The notes beneath the pieces were generated by a model. It made no database searches. It had not been told where the DNA came from and saw only the letters and a list, made by a program, of their open reading frames with translations. The translations under genes and the position numbers were made by a program. Shown here piece by piece: positions 26,083 through 33,656 of a stretch of DNA of 64,000 nucleotides; position 1 is the first letter of the stretch, and each line of letters begins with the position of its first letter. The stretch covers positions 37,847-101,846 of the forward strand of contig UQFE01000006.1 in assembly GCA_900540255.1 (NCBI GenBank). Direction: 5' to 3'. The stretch is from an uncultured Clostridium sp. GTDB lineage: Bacteria > Bacillota > Clostridia > Clostridiales > Clostridiaceae.

Positions 26083-26124
26083 TCCTAGGAGGAACTTAAC
26101 GTAAAGTCCTTCTAGGATTTTTTT
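26083..26124 (+). terminator. Terminator after hcp
   Basis: TCCTAGGAGGAACTT pairs with AAGTCCTTCTAGGA, allowing a small mismatch, and is followed by TTTTTTT. Confidence 0.75.
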
Positions 26125-26150
26125 ATAGATTTAAATTATAGTATTATAAA

Positions 26151-26198
26151 AAGCTACCTAATCTTTTTTGGGGGAAGAAGAAATTAGATAGCCTTTTT
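26151..26198. terminator. Second hairpin terminator downstream of hcp
   Basis: GCTACCTAAT (26153-26162) pairs with ATTAGATAGC (26183-26192), with T-rich flanks on both strands. Tandem with the previous hairpin. Confidence 0.6.
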
Positions 26199-26305
26199 AT
26201 TGGAGGAAAATTTTATTTTGTTTATGTTTAAATTATAATATTAAATTTTGTCAGTTTTGTTTCAATTTGATGAATTTAACATGAAGAAAGATATAGTAAA
26301 TATTA

Positions 26306-26334
26306 TTGGGCAATAATATAAAGTAGTTTATAAT
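26306..26334 (+). promoter_or_regulatory. Promoter of the Suv3-like helicase gene
   Basis: TTGGGC (26306-26311), a 17-bp spacer and TATAAT (26329-26334). The leader would be about 100 nt. Confidence 0.55.
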
Positions 26335-26441
26335 AATTTTATATGAATAAATAAAAAAATATACGACTAATATAATAAAGAAGAGGGTATTAAAAAGTAG
26401 TAATATGGATAAAAGAACTAATAAGGTAGCGGAGGAATTAA

Positions 26442-28199
26442 ATGAAAAAGAATGCAGCACTAAGAGAATTTAAAAAGTTAAAAAGTCAAATAAATCAAAT
26501 AGAAGAAATAGTACATCACTCAAAGATAGGAGCATTAGTAGAGCAAGAAACTTCTATTAGAAAAAAAATAAGGCTTCTTAAGGAAATGGAAAAAGAGGGG
26601 TTTAAGGAATATGAGTATGTATTTGAAAAATATGAAGAGCTTTTAGAGTATATTTCTAAAAAAATGATTGAGGATTATAATAAAAAAAATAATACTGATT
26701 TTGATTTTTATGAAGTTGTTAGGGGAAATTATAATACATTTTTAAATTCAGGTGTAATGACAGTTCTTACTAAACAACATATACCAAGGCTTATTGGAGA
26801 AGCATTTGAAGAAGCCTTTCCAGATAATCCTAAAGATGAATATATGGTAACAAGAAGAATGAAAAGAAAAATATATATTCATCTTGGAGATACTAATACA
26901 GGAAAAACTTATAATGCAGTAGAAAGACTTAAAACAGCTAAAAAAGGAGTGTATTTATCTCCACTTAGAATTTTAGCATTAGAAAATTATGATAAATTAA
27001 ATAACGAGGGTATAATTTGTGACTTGATGACAGGAGAGGAAGAGATAATAAATGAAAATTCAACTCATGTGTCTTGTACTATAGAAAAGGTTAATTTAAA
27101 GCAAAGTTATGATATTGCTGTAATTGATGAAATTCAAATGATTAGTGATACTCAAAGGGGAATAGCTTGGAGTAGGGCACTTTTAGGTCTTAGATGTAAT
27201 GAAATTCATATTTGTGGAGCAATGAATGCTAAGGATATCTTGATTAAGATATTAGAGGATTGTGAGGATGATTATGAAATTAAAGAATATCATAGAAATA
27301 TACCTTTAGTAGTTGAAACTAAAAATTTTAGTTATAATGATGTCCAAGAAGGAGATGCTATTGTAGTTTTTTCAAAAAAGAGAGTTTTAGAAATAGCACA
27401 GGATTATTCTAATAAAGGAATTAAAACTAGTATTATTTATGGTGATTTACCACCAGAAGTTAGAAAAATGCAATATGAGCAGTTTATAAATAAGGAAAAT
27501 AAGGTGTTAGTTACAACAGATGCTATAGGAATGGGAGTTAATTTACCTATAAGAAGAATAGTATTTATGGCTATAAGAAAATTTGATGGAGAAGAGGTAA
27601 GAGAATTAACATCTCAAGAAGTTAAACAAATTGCTGGAAGAGCAGGAAGAAAGGGAATATACGATACTGGATATGTATCAGGAGTTTCAGATACTCATAA
27701 CTTTATAAGTAGGAAATTAGAAATGAAAGATGATATCATAAAGCAAGCAGTAATAGGACCTTCAGAAGAAATTTTAACTATAAAAAGCTTACCATTAAAT
27801 GAAAAGCTAGTATTATGGAAGACTAGAGAATCTAGAATTAATTATTATACTAAAATGGATATAAGTGAATATTTATTAATTTTAGAAAAAATAAAAAGAT
27901 ATAAGCTTAAAGAAGAAGATCAATGGGATTTATTAAAGGTTCCATTTGATGTAGCAAATGAAGAACTTATGGATAAGTTTTTAGAATATGTAGATGAAAT
28001 ATTTGTTGGAAAAGTTGATGAAATAACAAAGCCACAATGTTTTACAGGAAATCTTGATGACTTAGAAATTTATTATCAAAAAATTAATATGTATTATTCT
28101 TTTTCTAAGATATTTAACTTAAAGTTTGATGTAAATTGGGTTTACAATGAAAGACTTAAAGTGAGTGAAGATATAAATGAAATTTTAATTAAAATTTAA
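26442..28199 (+). CDS. Suv3-like DExH-box RNA helicase
   Basis: A 585-residue superfamily 2 helicase of the Suv3 type, best known from mitochondrial RNA turnover. An N-terminal helical region of about 140 residues precedes the motor: motif I HLGDTNTGKTYNA (about 152-164), motif II VIDEIQM, motif III-like CGAMNAKD, VFSKKRVLEIA, motif V TTDAIGMGVNLPI and motif VI QIAGRAGRKG. A helical C-terminal region follows (Suv3 C-terminal type). The GCGGAGG ribosome site and its own promoter make this start secure. A 45-residue gene follows 46 bp later and the Ter cluster comes next. RNA unwinding is the likely activity; its substrate here is unknown. Confidence 0.85.
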   Translation: MKKNAALREFKKLKSQINQIEEIVHHSKIGALVEQETSIRKKIRLLKEMEKEGFKEYEYVFEKYEELLEYISKKMIEDYNKKNNTDFDFYEVVRGNYNTFLNSGVMTVLTKQHIPRLIGEAFEEAFPDNPKDEYMVTRRMKRKIYIHLGDTNTGKTYNAVERLKTAKKGVYLSPLRILALENYDKLNNEGIICDLMTGEEEIINENSTHVSCTIEKVNLKQSYDIAVIDEIQMISDTQRGIAWSRALLGLRCNEIHICGAMNAKDILIKILEDCEDDYEIKEYHRNIPLVVETKNFSYNDVQEGDAIVVFSKKRVLEIAQDYSNKGIKTSIIYGDLPPEVRKMQYEQFINKENKVLVTTDAIGMGVNLPIRRIVFMAIRKFDGEEVRELTSQEVKQIAGRAGRKGIYDTGYVSGVSDTHNFISRKLEMKDDIIKQAVIGPSEEILTIKSLPLNEKLVLWKTRESRINYYTKMDISEYLLILEKIKRYKLKEEDQWDLLKVPFDVANEELMDKFLEYVDEIFVGKVDEITKPQCFTGNLDDLEIYYQKINMYYSFSKIFNLKFDVNWVYNERLKVSEDINEILIKI

Positions 28200-28245
28200 A
28201 AGATATTAATAATGGGAAAATTATAATATAAAAGGAGATGATTTT

Positions 28246-28383
28246 ATGACACCGTTATATGATTATAATATTTCTGTAATAATAGGAAATTATTTATTAA
28301 GGGCTTTAGCAAATGATGAAGATTTAAATTTAAATTCTAAAGAGTCTAATTTTTTTACTAAGTTATTTAGAAAAAATAAATAG
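28246..28383 (+). CDS. 45-residue hypothetical protein after the helicase gene
   Basis: A short frame with a strong ribosome site (AAAGGAGATG, 7-8 bp before ATG 28246) and a hairpin terminator 23 bp after its TAG. The peptide starts MTPLYDYNISVIIGNYLLRAL, has an acidic middle (NDEDLNLN) and a basic end (FTKLFRKNK). It looks amphipathic rather than membrane-spanning. It probably shares the helicase transcript. I do not recognise it. Confidence 0.6.
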   Translation: MTPLYDYNISVIIGNYLLRALANDEDLNLNSKESNFFTKLFRKNK

Positions 28384-28405
28384 ATAGTATAAATCAAATA
28401 AAAGT

Positions 28406-28446
28406 AGAGCTATATTCATGGTGAATTGTGAATATAGCTTTATTTT
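28406..28446 (+). terminator. Terminator after the helicase/45-residue gene unit
   Basis: AGCTATATTCA (28408-28418) pairs perfectly with TGAATATAGCT (28429-28439), followed by TTATTTT. Confidence 0.7.
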
Positions 28447-28484
28447 AATAATAATTTATAATTTAAGAGTAAATTTGAAAAAAG

Positions 28485-28512
28485 TTGAAAGTAATATAGA
28501 AAATAAGATAAT
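28485..28512 (+). promoter_or_regulatory. Promoter of the yceG-telA unit
   Basis: TTGAAA (28485-28490), a 16-bp spacer and GATAAT (28507-28512), 41 bp before the ATG. Confidence 0.5.
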
Positions 28513-28553
28513 ATTTAAATAGGAGTAATTTAAAGAAAGTATGAGGAGTATAA

Positions 28554-30101
28554 ATGTCTATAAGTTTAAGAAACTTAACAATTTATATGTTTAGAACTAT
28601 TTATGAAAGAAGTGATAAATACAATAAGTTAAAGCCATATTTTTATAGATTTATAGGAACTGATAATAGTTTAAAATATAATGATTATATTAAAACACTT
28701 GAAAGTAAATGTAATGAAGAAAAAGATAAATGTATTATCTTTGATGGAAGTATTCCTTTAAGTGGAGAGATGGAATTAATTCAATATATATTTAATGAGC
28801 TTGCATCTATGGATATATATAAAATGACATCTCAAGAAATTGTTATATTTAATAATTCTGAAACTAATTTTAAATTTTTAAATGCATTAGAATATATTAT
28901 TTCAATTGCTTGTAAGAAAGAAAATTTTTTAAATGAAAATGTGAGAAATAATTTTATTACTAAGTTAATTGTTTGGGCTTATACATATGCAAAGAATATA
29001 CAGTATGATGATAGTATAAATCCTAAATGTATTTATTATGGTAATATACAAAGGCATGAAATTTATTTTTTAATTCTTCTTTATAAAATGGGCTATGATG
29101 TAATTTATATTAATCCATTAAAAGAAGAATTTTGGGATGAAATTGATAGTGATGGATTAAGTGAATGTATCAAGGAAATGGAGATATTAAGCATAGAATC
29201 ATTTAGAGAAAGAGCTAATAAAGGAGAAGTAATTAATAATTTTGAAACAATTACTAAGCAAATACAAAGGGATATAGAAAATGAATTGTTTTTAAATACT
29301 GGAGTTTTTAAGCCATGGCAATTTAGAAGTGGATATACTAAAAGTGTATTACTAGATACTATTTTAGAAGATATATATATTTATTGGAATGAGCCATGTA
29401 AATTAAGAAGTGGATTTAAGGTTGAAGGAAATACAGTTAGAGTTCCTTGCTTTTTTAAAAAGATAAATGGTATATATAATGATGAGCTTGAATATCAAAA
29501 ACTTGTAAAGTATTGTACATCATCATCTAATACATTGGTATTTAATAATGTATATTTTTCAGAAGAAGTAAAATTTACAAATGATATGTATTCACTTATG
29601 TTTTGTCAATTAAGTGATGGTACTTTTGATATTGATGAAATTAAGAAATTATCAATATATAAGTTTTCTAAGTATAGTGAAGAAATTCAAAATTTCTTGC
29701 TTAAAAAATTTAATGAAACAATAACTAATAAGGAATTATATAATAAAAATTTAAATAAAGAAGATATATTAAAGTTTTTAGTTTTAGTTTTAGGATTAAA
29801 TGATAGTATTATAAGGCTTATAGATAACTTTGATTTTACTGGTTTTGTACCTAAAATAGTAATTTATTTAGAAAATGAAAATACTTTGCCAGAATCAATG
29901 CAAATGATTTTAGGATATTTTCACACTATTGGAATTGATATTATTATATTCAATCCTTCAGGATTATTTAATATTAACAATGTAATAAATGAATCTATAG
30001 TAAATGAATTTAGGCTTGATATAATGAAGTATGATTCAAAATATAAAGAATTAATAAATATGAAACAAGGTATATTTTCAAGGTTTTTAAGGAATAGATA
30101 A
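28554..30101 (+). CDS. yceG: YceG-family protein of the Ter stress-response cluster
   Basis: A 515-residue cytoplasmic protein without membrane segments. It resembles Bacillus YceG, described in comparative-genomics work on Ter systems as part of a putative biosynthetic module making a small metabolite; that role is a prediction of the field, not proven. Features I can see are CIIFDGSIPLSGEMELIQY near the N-terminus, KCIYYGNIQRHEIYFLILLYKMGYDVIYINP near 160-190 (glycosyltransferase-like alpha/beta pattern) and GVFKPWQFRSGY near 250. It lies 45 bp before telA and probably forms one transcript with it. The assignment rests mainly on gene order plus these motifs. Confidence 0.72.
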   Translation: MSISLRNLTIYMFRTIYERSDKYNKLKPYFYRFIGTDNSLKYNDYIKTLESKCNEEKDKCIIFDGSIPLSGEMELIQYIFNELASMDIYKMTSQEIVIFNNSETNFKFLNALEYIISIACKKENFLNENVRNNFITKLIVWAYTYAKNIQYDDSINPKCIYYGNIQRHEIYFLILLYKMGYDVIYINPLKEEFWDEIDSDGLSECIKEMEILSIESFRERANKGEVINNFETITKQIQRDIENELFLNTGVFKPWQFRSGYTKSVLLDTILEDIYIYWNEPCKLRSGFKVEGNTVRVPCFFKKINGIYNDELEYQKLVKYCTSSSNTLVFNNVYFSEEVKFTNDMYSLMFCQLSDGTFDIDEIKKLSIYKFSKYSEEIQNFLLKKFNETITNKELYNKNLNKEDILKFLVLVLGLNDSIIRLIDNFDFTGFVPKIVIYLENENTLPESMQMILGYFHTIGIDIIIFNPSGLFNINNVINESIVNEFRLDIMKYDSKYKELINMKQGIFSRFLRNR

Positions 30102-30146
30102 AACAAATAAATTTAAAAATAGATTAAAAAATGGGAGTGTTGATTT

Positions 30147-31340
30147 ATGAATAATTATAACAATAGCAATATGGGGCAGGGATTTGATAACTTCAATGTA
30201 AATAATCAAGGAGACAATAGCTTTAATGGATATCAAAATAATTATGGTTATATGAATACACAAGAAAATATGCAAATACAAAATAATGATTTTGATGTAG
30301 CAACAATTTCTGAATATAAACAAAGATTAAGAGGAATGAAGGAAGTTCAAGATTTAACAAGTGAAGTTGAAATTCAAAATCCAAATTCAATAGTGATGTT
30401 TGGACAAGGCGCAAGTGAACAAATTTCAAAAGTTTCAGATGAGCTATTAAATTCAATGAAAGCAGTAAAAGCAGAAGAAGCAAGCGAAATGTTAGTTAAC
30501 TTAACTAAAATAATGGATAAGTTTGATATCAAGGAATTAGATGGTTCAGAAAAACAATCTATGCTATCTAAATTTATGAAAGGCGTAGGAAATAGTGTTG
30601 CAAAGTTATTTCAAAAATATGACACTATGGGATATGAAGTTGAAAAAGTATATGTATTATTAAAAAAATATGAAAATGATATAAGAGAATCTAATGCTAA
30701 TTTGAAAAAACTATATGATGCAAATTTACATTACTATCAATTGTTAGAAAAGTATATTGTTGCAGGAGAATTAGCATTAGAAGAAATAGAAGCATACATA
30801 TATCAAATATCAATGAACAATTCTCTTGGACAAGAAGAGAAACAAATGATGTTGCAAAAGCTTGAAATAAGCAAAGAAATGTTATCTCAAAGAGTTTATG
30901 ATTTACAAATTGCTGAAAATGTAGCAATTCAATCAGCACCAATGATTCAAACTATTCAAATGTCAAACTTTAATTTAATGAGAAAAATTAATTCTTCATT
31001 TATAATAACATTACCTATATTTAAGCAATGTTTAGCACAAGCAGTTATATTAAAAAGACAAGAAATTCAAGCAAAATCAATTAAACAGTTAGATGACAAA
31101 ACAAATGAACTTATTATGAGAAATGCCCAAAATACAGCTAGACAATCAGTTGAAATTGCAAAAATGGCATCAGGAAGTTCAGTTTCAATATCTACATTAG
31201 AAAAATCTTTTGAAACAATAATGAAGGGAATTGAAGATACAAAAGCAATTCAAGAAGCTAATAAAGTACAAAGAATTGAAAATTCAGCTAAGCTTGAAAG
31301 AATTAAGAGTACGATGAAAAAAAATACAGCTAAATTATAA
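30147..31340 (+). CDS. telA: TelA/KlaA-family 'toxic anion resistance' protein (YceH-like)
   Basis: A 397-residue, mostly helical cytoplasmic protein. An Asn/Gln-rich N-terminus (about 1-50) precedes the TelA domain: NPNSIVMFGQGASEQISKVSDELLNSMK near 80-105, followed by long coiled-coil-like helices (YEVEKVYVLLKKYENDIRESN, YHYQLLEKYIVAGELALEEIE) and the conserved NFNLMRKINSSFIITLPIFKQ. The start has GGGAG in good position. TelA proteins occur with TerD paralogues and are linked to tellurite, phage and envelope stress, by an unknown mechanism. Here it follows yceG and precedes three terD genes that have their own promoter. Confidence 0.88.
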   Translation: MNNYNNSNMGQGFDNFNVNNQGDNSFNGYQNNYGYMNTQENMQIQNNDFDVATISEYKQRLRGMKEVQDLTSEVEIQNPNSIVMFGQGASEQISKVSDELLNSMKAVKAEEASEMLVNLTKIMDKFDIKELDGSEKQSMLSKFMKGVGNSVAKLFQKYDTMGYEVEKVYVLLKKYENDIRESNANLKKLYDANLHYYQLLEKYIVAGELALEEIEAYIYQISMNNSLGQEEKQMMLQKLEISKEMLSQRVYDLQIAENVAIQSAPMIQTIQMSNFNLMRKINSSFIITLPIFKQCLAQAVILKRQEIQAKSIKQLDDKTNELIMRNAQNTARQSVEIAKMASGSSVSISTLEKSFETIMKGIEDTKAIQEANKVQRIENSAKLERIKSTMKKNTAKL

Positions 31341-31364
31341 AAATAAATTATTTAAATTTAAAAT

Positions 31365-31388
31365 AAAAGTTGATAATAATCAGCTTTT
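31365..31388 (+). terminator. Weak terminator-like hairpin after telA
   Basis: AAAAGTTGAT and ATCAGCTTTT pair with one G-U; only four T residues are present. It may attenuate read-through into terD. Confidence 0.4.
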
Positions 31389-31453
31389 GGTAAAAATAAT
31401 ATAAAATTTTATTTTTATAGCATTAACGAAAATATTATTAACCATAAAAAGGG

Positions 31454-31482
31454 TTGCGAAAGAATTTATTAAGTGGTATAAT
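31454..31482 (+). promoter_or_regulatory. Promoter of the terD series
   Basis: TTGCGA (31454-31459), a 17-bp spacer and TATAAT (31477-31482) preceded by TGG, an extended -10. Confidence 0.65.
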
Positions 31483-31533
31483 TTATCGTATAAGATAATT
31501 ATAAATAATATTTAAAAGGCGCAGGAGTTGAAT

Positions 31534-32163
31534 ATGGGAATTAATTTAGGAACAATGATGAATAATATTAATATGGGAGCAAGCAATGGCAACAATGTTA
31601 ATGCTTTAAATTTAAAAAAGAATGATATATTAAATTTAGCTAAAAAAAATCCAGGACTTAAAAAGGTAATATTAGGAGCAGGATGGGATGTAGCAAGTGG
31701 TGGACAAGACTTTGATTTAGATATAGCAGCATTTTTATTAAATGCTAATGGAAAAGTTCAAAACATACCAGATGATGTTATATTTTTTAATAATATGCAA
31801 GGACAAGGAATTTACTTAGAAGGTGACAATAGAACAGGAGCTGGTGAAGGTGATGATGAAAGAATAAGAATAGACTTAGAATCTATTCCAGCACATGTTC
31901 AAAAAATAGTCTTTGTAGTTACTATTCATGAGGCTCAAGTAAAGAGACAAACATTTGGAATGGTTGAAAATTCATATGTAAGATTATTAGATGAAGAAAA
32001 TAATGAAAGAGAAATTTGTAGATTTAATTTAAAGGAAAATGGCTCAACAGTGACTTCAGTAATTTTTTCTGAATTATATAAACAAAATGGAGAATGGCAA
32101 TTTAAAGCTATTGGAGAAGGAAAAATTGCTGATTTAAATGGAATACTAGGAATTTATATGTAG
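31534..32163 (+). CDS. terD: TerD-family calcium-binding stress protein (first paralogue)
   Basis: A 209-residue TerD domain protein. An N-terminal Gly/Asn-rich tail is followed by LNLKKNDILNLAKKNPGLKKVILGAGWD, then DFDLDIAAFLLNANG, VIFFNN and the acidic calcium site GDNRTGAGEGDDERI. Then come FVVTIHEAQVKRQTFGMVENSYVRL and EWQFKAIGEGKIADL. TerD-type proteins bind calcium through the Asp/Glu cluster and are thought to assemble near the membrane under stress. AGGAG at 31523-31527 selects ATG 31534 over the in-frame TTG 31528. It is very similar to the third paralogue downstream. Confidence 0.92.
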   Translation: MGINLGTMMNNINMGASNGNNVNALNLKKNDILNLAKKNPGLKKVILGAGWDVASGGQDFDLDIAAFLLNANGKVQNIPDDVIFFNNMQGQGIYLEGDNRTGAGEGDDERIRIDLESIPAHVQKIVFVVTIHEAQVKRQTFGMVENSYVRLLDEENNEREICRFNLKENGSTVTSVIFSELYKQNGEWQFKAIGEGKIADLNGILGIYM

Positions 32164-32179
32164 GAAAGAGAAAGGATAT

Positions 32180-32286
32180 AAGTGGCAAGTGATAAGTTAG
32201 GGAGGAAACTCCTTAGGGAGTTTCTGAAAATATATTTATTAAATTAAGAAAAGCTGAATTTATACCTAAACTTGCCACTTGAAACT
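32180..32286. repeat. Copy A of the heptad-bounded intergenic element
   Basis: The left end has AAGTGGCAAGTGATAAGTT and the right end ACTTGCCACTTGAAACT, its near reverse complement. Inside are the hairpin GAAACTCC/GGGAGTTTC and a lone AGCTGAATTT, so one internal stem seen in other copies is half lost. The middle is inverted relative to copy C. It lies between the first and second terD genes and would be transcribed with them. Confidence 0.7.
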
Positions 32287-32303
32287 AATAAAAAGGAGAA
32301 GTT

Positions 32304-32882
32304 ATGACAGGAATTTTAAATTTGAAAAAAAATGATATTTTAGACTTAAGAAAGGCTGAGCCAGGATTGAAGCATGTTGTTTTAGCAGCTGGTTGGGATG
32401 TTGCTAAAAAAGGTTTCTTTGGATTAGGTACAGATTATGATTTAGATTTAATTGCTATATTATTAAATGAAAATGATAAAATGATAAATAGGGGAGTAAT
32501 TTATTTTGGTAATTTAAATGGTCCAGGAATATATCTTCATGGAGATAATAGAACAGGAGCAGGAGATGGAGATGATGAAAAAATATCTGTTGATTTAGAA
32601 AAGCTTCCTGCTAATTGTAGCAAAGTTGTATTTGCTTTAAATATTTATAATGCAGTTAAAAGAAAACAAAGTTTTTCTAAGGTAAAAAATGCATATATAA
32701 GATTATTAAATGAAGATAATGGAGATAAAGAAATTTGTAGATATAATCTATCAGAAGATGGTGGAGATAACACAGCATTACTTTTTGCCGAATTAGAAAG
32801 AAATAATGGAAGTTGGCAATTTAAGGCTAAGGGAGAATTATTACATGCAACAGTTTCTTCATTAGCAAATATGTACAAATAG
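32304..32882 (+). CDS. terD: TerD-family calcium-binding stress protein (second, divergent paralogue)
   Basis: A 192-residue TerD domain protein without the Gly/Asn tail of its neighbours. It starts MTGILNLKKNDILDL. Shared motifs are VVLAAGWDV, YDLDLIAILLNEND, IYLHGDNRTGAGDGDDEKI (calcium site) and SWQFKAKGELLHATVSSL. Distinctive parts are an insertion FFGLGTD before the first strand pair and FALNIYNAVKRKQSFSKVKNAYIRL where the others read TIHEAQ...FGMVENSYVRL. AAAAGGAG is the ribosome site. It is separated from the first terD by a repeat element of about 107 bp and lies 11 bp before the third, so the latter two are probably translated together. Confidence 0.9.
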   Translation: MTGILNLKKNDILDLRKAEPGLKHVVLAAGWDVAKKGFFGLGTDYDLDLIAILLNENDKMINRGVIYFGNLNGPGIYLHGDNRTGAGDGDDEKISVDLEKLPANCSKVVFALNIYNAVKRKQSFSKVKNAYIRLLNEDNGDKEICRYNLSEDGGDNTALLFAELERNNGSWQFKAKGELLHATVSSLANMYK

Positions 32883-32893
32883 GAGTGGAATAA

Positions 32894-33523
32894 ATGGGAA
32901 TTAATTTAGGTGCAGGATTTGAAAATTTAAATGGAAATTCAAGTATTTCTAATCAATCAGCGGGAATTTTAAATTTAAATAAAAATGATATTTTAGATTT
33001 AACAAAAAGAAATCCTGGATTAAAGAAAGTAAGCCTTGGAGCTGGATGGGATATTGCAAATAATGGTTTAGATTATGATTTAGATATAGCAGCATTTTTA
33101 TTAGATTCTAATAATAAGTTTAATACAGTATCAAATATTATATTTTTTAATAATAAAGAGAGTCAGGGAATTTCGTTAGCTGGAGATAATAGAACAGGAG
33201 CTGGTGAAGGTGATGATGAAGTTATAAACATAAATTTAGAAGAAATTAATCCTAATATAGCAAAAATAGTTTTTGTTGTTACTATACATGAGGCTCAGGC
33301 AAAAAGACAAACATTTGGAATGGTTGAAAATTCATATGTAAGATTAGTAGATTTAGAAAATAATAAAAGAGAAATTTGTAGATTTAATTTAAAAGAAAAT
33401 GGATCTACAGCTACATCTGTAATTTTTGCTGAACTTAATAGAAAAGGTTCAGAATGGCAATTTAAAGCTATTGGAGAAGGAAAAATTGCTGATTTAAATG
33501 GTGTTTTAGCTTTATATCAATAA
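32894..33523 (+). CDS. terD: TerD-family calcium-binding stress protein (third paralogue)
   Basis: A 209-residue TerD protein, close to the first paralogue in length, N-terminal tail (MGINLGAGFENLN), calcium site (GDNRTGAGEGDDEVI) and the TIHEAQAKRQTFGMVENSYVRL and EWQFKAIGEGKIADLNG blocks. It probably arose by recent duplication. TAGGAG is the ribosome site. A perfect 17-bp hairpin terminator ends the series, so the downstream calcium ATPase has a separate transcript. Several unequal TerD paralogues side by side are typical of Ter clusters (Bacillus has YceC, YceD and YceE). Exact roles of the individual copies are unknown. Confidence 0.92.
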   Translation: MGINLGAGFENLNGNSSISNQSAGILNLNKNDILDLTKRNPGLKKVSLGAGWDIANNGLDYDLDIAAFLLDSNNKFNTVSNIIFFNNKESQGISLAGDNRTGAGEGDDEVININLEEINPNIAKIVFVVTIHEAQAKRQTFGMVENSYVRLVDLENNKREICRFNLKENGSTATSVIFAELNRKGSEWQFKAIGEGKIADLNGVLALYQ

Positions 33524-33543
33524 TAAATATTAAAATAAGCAAG

Positions 33544-33586
33544 ATATACATGCAAAAGTTAATTTAACTTTTGCATGTATATTTTA
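33544..33586 (+). terminator. Strong terminator after the terD series
   Basis: ATATACATGCAAAAGTT and AACTTTTGCATGTATAT form a perfect 17-bp stem with a 5-nt loop, followed by TTTT. Confidence 0.75.
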
Positions 33587-33656
33587 AAAAATAATATTAT
33601 AATAAATGTTAATATAAAATATATGATATATAAGTTTGCGTTATAAGGAGGATGTA

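Noticed and set aside
32645-32878. Open frame on the minus strand inside terD 2, and similar antisense frames inside hcp, parC, gdhA and pepF
   Set aside because: They lack ribosome sites and mirror the codon pattern of clear genes on the other strand.
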